Below are positions 33,570-41,730 of a DNA stretch of 64,000 nt, one piece after another. The stretch comes from Modestobacter marinus (GTDB lineage Bacteria > Actinomycetota > Actinomycetes > Mycobacteriales > Geodermatophilaceae): contig NZ_JAAMPA010000001.1 in assembly GCF_011758655.1 (NCBI RefSeq), positions 2,914,001-2,978,000 on the forward strand, read 5' to 3'. Made by a program: the position numbers and the translations under genes. The first letter of the stretch is position 1; each line of letters begins with the position of its first letter. The notes below the pieces were generated by a model that did no database searches, was not told the origin of the DNA, and saw nothing but the letters and a program-made list of their open reading frames with translations.

Positions 33570-35489
33570 ATGTCCAGCACCCGGGGTGGCGACCAGCTCC
33601 CTCTCCCGCTCCCGTTCACCCGCCGCCAGGAGGCCCAGCTCATCGCCCGGCGCGCCGGGTCGGTCGTCGCCCGCGTCGTCCAGGTGCTGCTGCGGTGGGC
33701 GCTGCGGCTCGTCCTGCCGTTGGCCTGCGCCGCTGCGGCGCTGCGCGCGTTCCCCTACGAGGCGACCGTGCAGGGCGTGCCGTTCGAGGTGCGCGGCACG
33801 CTGTTCACCCGGCCGGGGCTCAGCGCCGACACGACGCTGGGCAGCTGGGAGTTCCCGGAGGTCAGCGGGGTTCCGTTCGGGGTGCACATCAGCCCGGTCG
33901 ACGTCGACGTCCTGCAGCTGACGAAGCTGGCCGGCGGGGACCTGCCCGGCTTCGTGGAGCGGATGCAGGCCGACTTCACCGCCCAGCTGCCCCGGATCGC
34001 CACCTGGCTGGTCGCCGAGCTCGTGCTGGGCCTCGTCGCCGGCCTGCTCATCGCCGCCGCGATCAACATGTCGATCCGCTACCTGCGGGGCCGGCCGCGC
34101 CGCCCGGACGAGCTGCGGCACCGGTCGCTGCAGGCCGCGGGCGCCGCCGCCGTCACGGTGGCCGTCGCCGGGTACGGGGTGCTCAGCTACAACCCGAACT
34201 GGGTCCGGGACTCGCAGCTGACCGGCACGCTGGCCGCGGCGCAGCTGTTCCCCAGCGAGCTGAGCGCCTACTACGACCAGTCGAACAAGGCGCTGGACGT
34301 GCTCGGCTCCGTGGTCGGCATCCAGGCGGCGCTGCAGGCCCAGATCGAGGACGCCCAGACGCCGGAGACCGCGCTGCAGGTCATGACCATCTCCGACATG
34401 CACCTGTCGGCGAACTACCCGCTCGCGGCGCGGTACGCGGACAACTACGACGTCGACCTGATCGTCAACACCGGCGACGAGAGCGCGTTCGGCACCCGCC
34501 AAGAGCTGACCCCGGCCTACCTGGAGGCGATCGCGGCCCTCACCGACATCGCCCCGATGCTCTGGGTGGCGGGCAACCACGACTCGCCGGCCACGGTGGA
34601 GGTCATGCGCACCGTCCCCGGCGTCACCGTCCTGGGCGACAAGGTCGCCACCGAGGGCGGCTACGACGTGTCCGCCGGCGTCGTGGACGCCTACGGGCTC
34701 ACCGTGGCCGGCCTGTCCGACCCCCGGGTCTACGGCGGGCCGGGCCGGTACGGCGCCGACGCGCCCGACGTGGTGGAACCGCTGCAGCGCGAGGCGGTCC
34801 GCGAGGCCCTCGGCGTGCTGGAGGACGAGGAGATCGAGGAGGACGAGGAGATCGCCGCGGACGGGGCGGGCACCGACGACGGGCCGCTCCTCTGGGGTCG
34901 CGAGTCCGACCCCGCCGACGACGCGTCCGCAGCCGGGGAGGGCGCTGCCGTGGGGGACGGCCCGGTCGCCGGCGAGGACGGGTCGGCGCTGGACGGCGTC
35001 GAGGCCGCGGCGGAGGACCCCGCGGAGGACCTGGAGACGATCGACGTCTTCGCCGTCCACGAGCCGGTGGCCGCCGAGGAGCTGCGCGAGGTGCTGCCCG
35101 GGCGGATCCGGCAGACGATCTCCGGCCACGTCCACGCCCAGAACGACAGCTCCGAGATCCAGGACGAGGACGGCGCGATCGACCTCGTCGAGGGATCGAC
35201 CGGGGCCGGCGGGCTGGACAACATCGCGCGCGGCACGGGCCGGCCGCCGATCGAGTTCAGCATCGTGTCCGTCGCCACCGACTGCCAGTTCACCCGGGTC
35301 ATCCGCTTCTCGATCGAGTCGACGCAGCCCGCGCTGGTCCCCCCGCCCACGGCGGACTCGCCGCAGGACTTCGGCGACGACGTCACCGCCTCGACGGTCT
35401 ACTTCCGGCCCCAGGACATCGCGCCCGACCGGGTCTGCGGCACGCAGCTCGGCATCGGTGAGCAGCGCCCCTGGCCGCTGCCGGAGTGA
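33570..35489 (+). CDS. Membrane-bound metallophosphoesterase
   Basis: A 639-residue protein with transmembrane helices at about residues 37-60, 142-165 and 185-205 and a calcineurin-like phosphoesterase domain from about 270. Metal-binding blocks are in order: ISDMHLS, VNTGDESA, GNHDSP and SGHVHAQND. Within the phosphoesterase domain, between about 410 and 500, lies a long acidic insert with an EDEEIEEDEEI run and Gly/Ala/Asp-rich sequence unlike most relatives. The C-terminal block TDCQFTRVIRFSIE follows. ATG 33570 is preceded by GGGAAG. The catalytic domain is probably outside the cytoplasm, given three helices before it. The substrate is unknown; lipids or nucleotides are possible. Confidence 0.85.
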   Translation: MSSTRGGDQLPLPLPFTRRQEAQLIARRAGSVVARVVQVLLRWALRLVLPLACAAAALRAFPYEATVQGVPFEVRGTLFTRPGLSADTTLGSWEFPEVSGVPFGVHISPVDVDVLQLTKLAGGDLPGFVERMQADFTAQLPRIATWLVAELVLGLVAGLLIAAAINMSIRYLRGRPRRPDELRHRSLQAAGAAAVTVAVAGYGVLSYNPNWVRDSQLTGTLAAAQLFPSELSAYYDQSNKALDVLGSVVGIQAALQAQIEDAQTPETALQVMTISDMHLSANYPLAARYADNYDVDLIVNTGDESAFGTRQELTPAYLEAIAALTDIAPMLWVAGNHDSPATVEVMRTVPGVTVLGDKVATEGGYDVSAGVVDAYGLTVAGLSDPRVYGGPGRYGADAPDVVEPLQREAVREALGVLEDEEIEEDEEIAADGAGTDDGPLLWGRESDPADDASAAGEGAAVGDGPVAGEDGSALDGVEAAAEDPAEDLETIDVFAVHEPVAAEELREVLPGRIRQTISGHVHAQNDSSEIQDEDGAIDLVEGSTGAGGLDNIARGTGRPPIEFSIVSVATDCQFTRVIRFSIESTQPALVPPPTADSPQDFGDDVTASTVYFRPQDIAPDRVCGTQLGIGEQRPWPLPE

Positions 35490-35652
35490 CCGGCCGCTGA
35501 GCGGGAGCCGCCCCGCTCGTCCCCCGGAAGGGTGGAGTCCAGCGCCCTGGGCCACTCCGGCCGTCCTCCGGGCTCCCCGCCGGCCCGGACGGCACCGATC
35601 ATGACCGGTGCCGTCCCGGTCCCGGTGCGGCCGGACGGGAGGTGGTCGATCG

Positions 35653-36423
35653 GTGTCCGCAGGCACCCTGCAGCGGGCCCGGGCGACCGGTGGACCCGCA
35701 CCGACCCGGCGGTCGCGGCCCCGCCGGCTGCTGCGCCGCCTCGGCGCGCTGGCCCTGCTGCCGGCGTTCCTGGGGGTGGTCGTGGTCGGCGTCGGCTGGG
35801 CACGGACGCCGTCGGTCGAGGACGCCGCGGCCCGGGTCGCGGCCCAGCTGGCCGAGAACGGCGCGCCCCCGCTGCAGGTGGAGCCGGCGCCGGCGCTCGT
35901 GCAGGCCCTGCTCGCGACCGAGGACACCGGCTTCGCCGACCACCTCGGGGTGAGCGCGACCGGGGCGGTCCGGGCGTTCTGGGGGCTGGCGTCGGGCACC
36001 GACCAGGGCGGGTCGACGCTCGTGCAGCAGCTGGCCAAGAACGTGTACCTGGACGGGGAGAACGGCCCGGTGCAGAAGGCCGAGGCCGTCGTCCTCGCGC
36101 TCAAGCTGGACGCCGCCTACAGCAAGGACGACCTGCTGCGGATGTACCTGGACAACGGGTACTACGGCCACGGCTTCGTCGGGCTGACCGAGGCCACCGA
36201 GGGCTACTTCGGGGTGCCGCCGGACCAGCTGAGCTGGGCGCAGGCGACCCTGCTCGCCGGCCTCTTCGCCGCACCCACCGCCTACGACCCCCTGGTGCAC
36301 CCGGCGCTCGCCGCCCAGCGGCAGGGGCACGTGCTGGGCCGGCTGGTCGACGAGGGCGTGCTGGGCAGCGACGAGGCCGCCGAGATCGCCGCCGACGACT
36401 GGGCTCTCGTCAGTCGCCCTTGA
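35653..36423 (+). CDS. Monofunctional GT51 transglycosylase (PBP1-like, no transpeptidase domain)
   Basis: A 256-residue single-pass membrane protein with a glycosyltransferase family 51 domain, which polymerises lipid II into glycan strands. The membrane anchor is at about residues 30-50. The catalytic blocks are ALLATEDTGFADHLGV (first catalytic Glu; many relatives have EDRRFYxHxG), GGSTLVQQLAKNVYL (signature GGSTITQQ), and YLDNGYYGHGFVGL with ATEGYFG. No penicillin-binding transpeptidase domain follows, so it is of the MtgA-like type. The GTG start at 35653 has GGGAGG ten bases upstream. Its 3' end overlaps the convergent RtcB gene by 14 bases. Confidence 0.88.
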   Translation: MSAGTLQRARATGGPAPTRRSRPRRLLRRLGALALLPAFLGVVVVGVGWARTPSVEDAAARVAAQLAENGAPPLQVEPAPALVQALLATEDTGFADHLGVSATGAVRAFWGLASGTDQGGSTLVQQLAKNVYLDGENGPVQKAEAVVLALKLDAAYSKDDLLRMYLDNGYYGHGFVGLTEATEGYFGVPPDQLSWAQATLLAGLFAAPTAYDPLVHPALAAQRQGHVLGRLVDEGVLGSDEAAEIAADDWALVSRP

Positions 36424-37573
36424 CGTTGACGACCTGGCGCAGCGTGTGCCGGATCGTCACCAGGTCGGCCGCGTCGGCCATCACCTGGTCGATGTCCTTG
36501 TAGGCGTCCGGGTGCTCGTCCAGGAACGCGTCGGAGTGCCCCCAGGCGATGCCGGTCATCCGCCGCTCGAGGTCGGCCCGGCTGAACAGCCGGCGGGCGG
36601 CGTTCCGCGAGTGGCTGCGGCCGGCTCCGTGCGGCGCCGACATCAGCGCGGTGGCGTTGCCCAGCCCGGAGACGACGTAGGACGCCGTCCCCATGGAGCC
36701 GGGGATCAGCCCGGCCTGCCCCCGGCGGGCGGAGATCGCCCCCTTGCGGGACAACCACACCTCGCGCCCGTCGTGCCGCTCGCGTTCGGTGTAGTTGTGG
36801 TGGCAGTCGATCGTCTCCAGCCGCTGGACGTCGGCGCGGAGGAAGCGGCCCAGCTGCTCGACGACCCGGTCCATCATCTCCTCGCGGTTGAGGAGGGCGA
36901 ACCGCTGCGCCCAGCGCAGCGCCTCCAGGTAGGCGTCGAACTCCGGCGTCCCCTCCTGCAGGTACGCCAGGTCGCGGTCGGCCAGCTCGACGCCCTGCGC
37001 CCGGCACCACTCCTGCGCCCGGCGGATGTGCACCGACGCCAGCTTGTTGCCGACCCCGCGGGAGCCGGAGTGCAGGAACAGCCACACCCGGTCCTGCTCG
37101 TCCAGCGACACCTCGATGAAGTGGTTGCCCGAGCCGAGCGAGCCCAGCTGCAGCGGCCAGCTGCCGGCGGCGCCGTCGGCCTGGGCGATGCCGGGCAGCG
37201 CGCGGAGCTCGGCGACCCGCGGCTCGGCGGTGGGCCGCACGGCCTTGTTGTACCGCCCGGCGGACAGCGGCACCGCGCGGGAGATCTGCCCGTGCAGCAC
37301 GGACAGGTCCCGGCCGGTGAGCGCGGCTGCGTCGAACTGGGTGCGCACCGCGGTCATGCCGCAGCCGATGTCGACGCCGACCGCCGCCGGGATGATCGCG
37401 CCCTCGGTGGGGATGACCGAGCCGACGGTCGCGCCCTTGCCCAGGTGGGCGTCGGGCATCAGCGCCAGGTGCGGGTGGATGAACGGCAGGGCGGCGGTGC
37501 GCTCGGCCTGCTCCCGGGTGCTGGGCTCGAGCACGGACGCCCAGCTGAGCAGGCGCCCGGTGATCGTCTCCAT
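36410..37573 (-). CDS. rtcB: RtcB-family RNA ligase
   Basis: A 387-residue RtcB protein, a GTP- and Mn-dependent ligase that joins RNA 2',3'-cyclic phosphate and 5'-OH ends in tRNA repair. Metal and nucleotide-binding blocks are present: MPDAHLGKGATVGSV, VGVDIGCGM (metal Cys), GSLGSGNHFIEV, LHSGSRGVGN, IDCHHNYTE, KGAISARRGQAGLIPGSMG and SAPHGAGRSHSRN, whose His carries GMP. It is of the compact bacterial type. ATG 37573 is preceded by GGGAGGG. No archease or RtcA partner lies nearby. It shares a 14-base tail-to-tail overlap with the transglycosylase gene, so the two transcripts are antisense at their ends. Confidence 0.92.
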   Translation of the reverse strand: METITGRLLSWASVLEPSTREQAERTAALPFIHPHLALMPDAHLGKGATVGSVIPTEGAIIPAAVGVDIGCGMTAVRTQFDAAALTGRDLSVLHGQISRAVPLSAGRYNKAVRPTAEPRVAELRALPGIAQADGAAGSWPLQLGSLGSGNHFIEVSLDEQDRVWLFLHSGSRGVGNKLASVHIRRAQEWCRAQGVELADRDLAYLQEGTPEFDAYLEALRWAQRFALLNREEMMDRVVEQLGRFLRADVQRLETIDCHHNYTERERHDGREVWLSRKGAISARRGQAGLIPGSMGTASYVVSGLGNATALMSAPHGAGRSHSRNAARRLFSRADLERRMTGIAWGHSDAFLDEHPDAYKDIDQVMADAADLVTIRHTLRQVVNVKGD

Positions 37574-37701
37574 GGTCCCTCCCTGTCTCGTCGGCCCGTC
37601 CTCCGCAGAGGGGGCCGGTGCCTCCCGGCCGGGGCAGTCAACGCGACGCCGGGTCGACGCGCACCCGCATTCCCCGGCCGACCCCGTGCGAAGCTCCCGG
37701 G

Positions 37702-38175
37702 GTGCCAGCTGTTCGCAGCGCCGGGGTGCTGCTCTACCGGGTGACCGCCGAGGGTGGTGTCGAGGTGCTGCTCGGCCACATGGGCGGCCCGTTCTGGGCG
37801 CGCAAGGACCAGGGCGCATGGTCGGTCCCCAAGGGGGAGCACGGGCCGGGGGAGGAGCCGCTGGAGGTGGCCCGCCGGGAGTTCGCCGAGGAGCTCGGCT
37901 CGCCGGTGCCTGCCCAGGAGCTCCTCGACCTCGGCGAGCTGCGGGTGACCAGCGGCAAGCTGCTGACCGTGTTCGCCGCGCGGGGCGACCTGGACGCCAC
38001 GGCGTGCGTCAGCAACACCTTCGACCTCGAGTGGCCGCCCCGGTCGGGCCGGGTGCAGCAGTTCCCGGAGATCGACCGGGCGGCCTGGCTCACGATCGAG
38101 CAGGCCCGGGTCGCGCTGGTGCGCGGGCAGGTGCCGTTCCTGGACCGGCTGCTGGCCCGGATCGCGCCGTCCTGA
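37702..38175 (+). CDS. NUDIX hydrolase
   Basis: A 157-residue NUDIX protein that hydrolyses a nucleoside diphosphate linked to another group. The Nudix box runs through GEEPLEVARREFAEELG (consensus GX5EX7REUXEEXGU; the REFAEELG core is intact). Upstream is the strand AGVLLYRVTAEGGVEVLLGHMGGP and the WSVPKGE block that leads into the box. This arrangement matches the small YfaO/DR1025-like group whose substrate is hard to predict. The GTG start at 37702 is favoured over an upstream in-frame start at 37618 whose added residues are Arg/Pro-rich. It is divergent from rtcB (129 bases) and followed by a hairpin. Confidence 0.88.
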   Translation: MPAVRSAGVLLYRVTAEGGVEVLLGHMGGPFWARKDQGAWSVPKGEHGPGEEPLEVARREFAEELGSPVPAQELLDLGELRVTSGKLLTVFAARGDLDATACVSNTFDLEWPPRSGRVQQFPEIDRAAWLTIEQARVALVRGQVPFLDRLLARIAPS

Positions 38176-38180
38176 GGCCC

Positions 38181-38207
38181 GCCCCGGCCCCCGCGCGGGG
38201 CCGGGGC
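38181..38207 (+). terminator. Hairpin terminator between convergent NUDIX and SMP-30 genes
   Basis: GCCCCGGCCCC (38181-38191) pairs with GGGGCCGGGGC (38197-38207) over a five-base loop. It starts six bases after the NUDIX stop and lies 13 bases from the stop of the convergent SMP-30 gene, so it can serve both. Confidence 0.7.
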
Positions 38208-38220
38208 GACCTCCGGCGGG

Positions 38221-39120
38221 TCAGGGGCGGCCGGCGTGCGGGACGTCGACCGTGGTGGTCAGCAGGACCGCCTCGCGGACCGGCGCGCGGTTGTGCGCGT
38301 AGAAGTCCGGCGCGCTGCACAGCAGCAGGGTCCGGCCGTCGTCCCCGCCGAGGGCGCAGGCGAACACACCCAGCCCCTCCGGGGCCCGCACCTCGTCGAC
38401 CACCTCGCCGCCGGGGGCGAGCCGGGCCGCCCGGCCGCCGACCGCATCGGCGATCCAGAGGTGGCCCTCGGCGTCCAGCGTGCAGCCGTCGGGGGCGACC
38501 ACCAGCTGGCCGAGCACCTCCTCGGTGGTGGTGCCGGTGACCTCCGGGCCGAGCTGGGCGAACACCCGCCGGTCGGTCAGCGAGCCGTCCGGGGCGAGGT
38601 CGAAGGCGGTGACCCGGTTGCCCAGCGTCTCGTCGACCAGGAGCGTGCCGCCGTCGGGCGTGATCACCATGCCGTTCGGGAACTGCAGCCCCTCGGCGAC
38701 CACGGTGACCGTGCCGTTCGGGTCGACCCGCTTCAGCGACGCGGTGCGCGCCGCCCCGCCACCCATCAGGTCGAAGCCGAAGTCACCGACGTACACGCGG
38801 CCGGCCTCGTCGACCACCAGGTCGTTGAGGTGACCGCCGCAGTGCTCGCTGAGGTCGGCCAGCTCGGTCGTCCGCCCGTCGCTGACCCGGAGCAGCCGGT
38901 GGTCGGTCATCGAGACCGCGATCAGCGTGCCGTCGGGCAGCCAGCCCAGCCCCGAGGGCTGCCCGGCCACCTCGGCCACCACCTGCTCGGCGCCGTCGGC
39001 GCCGATCCGGCTGATCGTCCTGCGGTAGAAGTCCGACACCCACCAGGTGCCGTCGTGCCAGCGCGGGCCTTCGAAGAACGCGCCGCCGGTGAACAGGGTG
39101 GTCAGTGACCTCGTCGTCAT
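38221..39120 (-). CDS. SMP-30/gluconolactonase-family protein
   Basis: A 299-residue six-bladed beta-propeller of the SMP-30/gluconolactonase/LRE family, calcium- or zinc-dependent lactonases acting on sugar or other lactones. The first metal ligand is the Glu in FFEGPRWHDG, an Asn lies in QFPNGMVITPDG, and the catalytic-side Asp is in LWIADAVGGR. Repeated GxxxxPDG-type turns (LGWLPDGTLIAVS, VITPDGGTLLVDE, VVAPDGCTLDAEG) mark the blades. No signal peptide is visible, so it is cytoplasmic. ATG 39120 starts it, divergent from an F420-type oxidoreductase with 108 bases between. The substrate is unknown. Confidence 0.87.
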   Translation of the reverse strand: MTTRSLTTLFTGGAFFEGPRWHDGTWWVSDFYRRTISRIGADGAEQVVAEVAGQPSGLGWLPDGTLIAVSMTDHRLLRVSDGRTTELADLSEHCGGHLNDLVVDEAGRVYVGDFGFDLMGGGAARTASLKRVDPNGTVTVVAEGLQFPNGMVITPDGGTLLVDETLGNRVTAFDLAPDGSLTDRRVFAQLGPEVTGTTTEEVLGQLVVAPDGCTLDAEGHLWIADAVGGRAARLAPGGEVVDEVRAPEGLGVFACALGGDDGRTLLLCSAPDFYAHNRAPVREAVLLTTTVDVPHAGRP

Positions 39121-39228
39121 GCGCGGACCCTAGCCAGCCCCGGCCGCTGTGCGCAGCGGCCCGTTTCCTCGCCCGGCAGCCCGGGCACCGGCAGGAGGAC
39201 ACCGCAGCGCACGACGGAGGGACACCCC

Positions 39229-40197
39229 ATGCAGGTCGGCTACAAGCTCGCCACGGAGGCATTCAGCCCGACGGAGATCGTCGAGCAGACGGTGGCCGCC
39301 GAGGAGGCCGGCTTCGACTTCGTCGAGCTCAGCGACCACTACCACCCGTGGCTGGAGGAGCAGGGCCACAGCGGGTTCACCTGGTCGATGCTGGGCAGCA
39401 TGGCGGCGCGGACCGAACGGATCGGCCTGGCCACCGGGGTCACCTGCCCGACGGTGCGGTACCACCCGGCGATCATCGCCCAGGCCGCGGCGACCGTGCA
39501 GATCCTCTCCGGCAACCGGTTCACCCTCGGCATCGGCGCCGGCGAGCGGCTCAACGAGCACGTGGTCGGCGGGGGCTGGCCGGCCGTCCGGATCCGGCAC
39601 CACATGCTCCGCGAGGCCCTGGAGATCATCAACCTGCTCTGGCAGGGCGGCTACCAGTCCTACGAGGGGAAGTACCTCACGCTGGAGGACGCCCGGGTCT
39701 TCGACCTGCCCGACCAGCTGCCGGTGATCGCCGTCGCCAGCGGCGGGCCGGGTGCCTCCAAGCTCGCGGCCCAGTACGGCAGCGGGCTGTTCGCCACCGA
39801 GCCCAAGCCCGAGCTGGTGCAGGCCTACGCCGAGCACGGGGGCAGCGGGCCGAAGTACGCCGAGGTGCCGATGGCCTGGGCGACCGACGAGGACGCCGCC
39901 GCCCAGGAGGCGCTGAAGACCAGCCGCTGGGCACTGTCCGGTTGGAAGGTGATGAGCGAGCTGCCCAACCCGGTCAACTTCGACGCCGCCAGCAGCACGG
40001 TGACCGCCGAGGACGTCAAGGGCCAGTTCTCCTGCGGCCCCGACCTCGACCGGCACGTGCAGCAGGCGCAGCCCTACGTGGACGCCGGCTTCGACCACCT
40101 CGTCTTCCAGAACGCCGGCCCGGACCCCGACGGCTTCCTCCAGGTCTGCAAGAGCGAGCTCATCGAGCGGGTGCGTGCCCTGACCCCGTCGTCCTGA
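39229..40197 (+). CDS. F420-dependent LLM-class oxidoreductase (TIGR03557-type)
   Basis: A 322-residue luciferase-like TIM-barrel enzyme that uses coenzyme F420, of the glucose-6-phosphate dehydrogenase (FGD)-like branch. Blocks include the N-terminal MQVGYKLATEAFSPTEIVEQ, FVELSDHYHPWLEEQGHSGF (F420-contacting His/Trp region in FGD relatives), ATGVTCPTVRYHPAIIAQAAAT, and RFTLGIGAGERLNEHV. The family is limited largely to F420-producing actinobacteria and archaea, which helps place the organism. The substrate is not predictable from sequence. ATG 39229 is preceded by GGAGGGACACCCC. It is followed after 29 bases by a membrane-protein gene. Confidence 0.9.
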   Translation: MQVGYKLATEAFSPTEIVEQTVAAEEAGFDFVELSDHYHPWLEEQGHSGFTWSMLGSMAARTERIGLATGVTCPTVRYHPAIIAQAAATVQILSGNRFTLGIGAGERLNEHVVGGGWPAVRIRHHMLREALEIINLLWQGGYQSYEGKYLTLEDARVFDLPDQLPVIAVASGGPGASKLAAQYGSGLFATEPKPELVQAYAEHGGSGPKYAEVPMAWATDEDAAAQEALKTSRWALSGWKVMSELPNPVNFDAASSTVTAEDVKGQFSCGPDLDRHVQQAQPYVDAGFDHLVFQNAGPDPDGFLQVCKSELIERVRALTPSS

Positions 40198-40226
40198 GCC
40201 CGTCCGAGCGCCGTGCCGAGGCCGGG

Positions 40227-40901
40227 GTGAGCCGGGAGGAGCGGTGGGAGCGTCGGCTGGCGCTCCCGGTGCTGGTCGCCGCCCTCGCCTCGGTCCCGGC
40301 GATGTTCCTCACCTTCGCCGGCGGCCCCCTGGGCACGGCCGGGCGCTGGGTGGACATCGCCAGCGGCGTCGTCCTCGTCGGCGAGGCGGTCGTGCTGCTG
40401 GTCGTGGCGCAGGACAAACGCGCCTGGATCAAGGGGCACGCCGGACTGCTGCTGCTCAGCGTCGCCGTGCTGGTGGCCATCGTGCTGGCGGTCGGTCCGG
40501 TGCAGCTGCTGCGGCTGGTGCGGGCGGTCGGCGCGCTCCGGGTGCTGCGGGCCGGCCGGATCGTGCGCGCCGCCCGGGAGCTCGCCGACCGCCTCGGGTG
40601 GACCGGCCGGGCCTCCGCCGTCTTCGCGGCCGGCGCCGGGGTGCTCGCCGCCGTCTTCGTGGGGGTGGTCCTGGCGGACCCGACCTCCCGCTCCCGGTCG
40701 CTGCTCACCTGGGCGCTGGGGTCGGTCAGCCCACCGGTGGTCGTGGTGCTCTCGGTGATCGCCGGGGCGCTGCTGGGCGGGGCGACCTACCTGCTGGCCC
40801 GGGACAGCGGCCTGGGGGACGCGCCGGACGAGGACGAGGCCCAGGCCGACGACGAGGACGAGGACGAGGACGCCGAGCAGGACCGGCCGGCCGCCGGCTG
40901 A
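40227..40901 (+). CDS. Membrane protein with a voltage-sensor-like S4 segment and an acidic tail
   Basis: A 224-residue protein with about five hydrophobic helices (roughly residues 11-31, 40-60, 70-92, 128-150, 162-184). Between the third and fourth is RLVRAVGALRVLRAGRIVRA, with arginines spaced by two or three hydrophobic residues as in the S4 helix of voltage-gated ion channels. There is no recognisable pore loop (no TVGYG-like filter). The tail from about 192 is very acidic with DEDEDED runs. The GTG start at 40227 is favoured; its ribosome-binding site is weak. It may be a voltage-sensor-only protein or a degenerate channel. It lies just downstream of the F420 enzyme gene and could be co-transcribed. 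Confidence 0.75.
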   Translation: MSREERWERRLALPVLVAALASVPAMFLTFAGGPLGTAGRWVDIASGVVLVGEAVVLLVVAQDKRAWIKGHAGLLLLSVAVLVAIVLAVGPVQLLRLVRAVGALRVLRAGRIVRAARELADRLGWTGRASAVFAAGAGVLAAVFVGVVLADPTSRSRSLLTWALGSVSPPVVVVLSVIAGALLGGATYLLARDSGLGDAPDEDEAQADDEDEDEDAEQDRPAAG

Positions 40902-40985
40902 ACGAGACCCGCCCGTGCCGGTTGAGTCCGGGCTGGGCGGGCACCGACAGGAGCAGGACCGGTCGACGAGACGAAGGAGAAGACC

Positions 40986-41144
40986 ATGGGCATGTTCAGC
41001 AAGCTGGCCAAGGGCGCGGCGGCGAAGAAGGCCATCTCGGCCGCGCAGAAGCCGGAGAACCAGCGCAAGATCAAGAGCGCGATCTCCTCGATGCGCGGCA
41101 AGAAGAGCGGCGGCACCACCGGCACCACCCGCCGCCGCGGCTGA
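40986..41144 (+). CDS. Small basic protein of 52 residues
   Basis: This short gene encodes a lysine- and arginine-rich protein of 52 residues: MGMFSKLAKGAAAKKAI at the N-terminus, a helix-forming middle (QKPENQRKIKSAISSMRGKK), and a Gly/Thr tail ending TTRRRG. Of 52 residues 15 are Lys or Arg and only one is acidic. It has an excellent ribosome-binding site (AAGGAG seven bases before ATG), typical codon use and a clear stop, so I judge it real. The charge suggests binding to nucleic acid or the membrane face. I do not recognise a family. It lies 84 bases after the membrane-protein gene and converges on the MarR gene. Confidence 0.72.
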   Translation: MGMFSKLAKGAAAKKAISAAQKPENQRKIKSAISSMRGKKSGGTTGTTRRRG

Positions 41145-41159
41145 CCCGCCGGGGCGCGG

Positions 41160-41648
41160 TCAGGGCCCGTACGGGTCCGGGCCGACGTCACCGACGTTGC
41201 GGCTGATCGAGCTCAACAGCTCGATCAGCCGCGCGCGGTCGGCCTGGTTCAGGTCCCCGACCGTGCGCCGCTCGAGCTCGGCCCAGATCTGCTCGACCCG
41301 CGCCCGCAGCTCCCGGCCGCTCGCGGTCAGCGACACCAGCACCACCCGGCGGTCATCGGTGGACCGTTCCCGCTGCACGAAGCCCGCCTCCTCCAGTCGG
41401 GAGACCGCCTTGACCGCCGTCGGCGGCTCGACCTGCAGGGCCCGGGCGAGTTCGCCGGGGGAGCGGGGCTCGTGCTCCCACAGCTGCATCAGCAGGAGCT
41501 CCTGGCCCGGGTAGAGGCCGACCTCCCGCAGCAGGCTCCCCGCCAGCGTGCGATGTGCCCGGGCGACCACCGGGATTAGCGCGCTCACCGGCCCGGCCGC
41601 CGCGACCGACGGCGCGTCGAGCGGTTGGTCCTGCTCCAGCGTGCCCAC
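41160..41648 (-). CDS. MarR-family transcriptional regulator
   Basis: A regulator of about 162 residues with a winged helix-turn-helix. The core shows LYPGQELLLMQLWEHEPRSP, then SPGELARALQVEPPTAVKAVSRLEEAGFV (recognition helix) and the wing STDDRRVVLVSLTASG, the DxRxxxxxLT signature of MarR proteins. The dimer helix ends ISRNVGD. The start is uncertain: GTG 41648 gives normal length but its GGAG is adjacent to the start codon, while an in-frame ATG at 41732 would add 28 untypical residues and run into the divergent gene. A 17-bp palindrome just upstream is a likely operator. It is divergent from an NmrA-like gene, which is the probable target. Confidence 0.85.
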   Translation of the reverse strand: MGTLEQDQPLDAPSVAAAGPVSALIPVVARAHRTLAGSLLREVGLYPGQELLLMQLWEHEPRSPGELARALQVEPPTAVKAVSRLEEAGFVQRERSTDDRRVVLVSLTASGRELRARVEQIWAELERRTVGDLNQADRARLIELLSSISRNVGDVGPDPYGP

Positions 41649-41667
41649 CTCCGGGATGAACGAGAGC

Positions 41668-41684
41668 CGGCTATCGGTTAGCCG
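41668..41684. promoter_or_regulatory. Palindromic operator between MarR and NmrA-like genes
   Basis: CGGCTA-tcggt-TAGCCG is a perfect 6+5+6 inverted repeat midway between the two divergent starts. MarR dimers usually bind palindromes of this size in the shared promoter, repressing both genes until a small molecule or oxidant releases them. Confidence 0.6.
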
Positions 41685-41730
41685 ACTACAGGAACCGCAC
41701 GAGGTGGTCCCTGGTCCGAGGGAGTACAGC

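Noticed and set aside
33480-36104. An 874-codon minus-strand frame across the metallophosphoesterase and transglycosylase genes
   Set aside because: It spans two well-supported genes on the opposite strand and shows only mirror composition.
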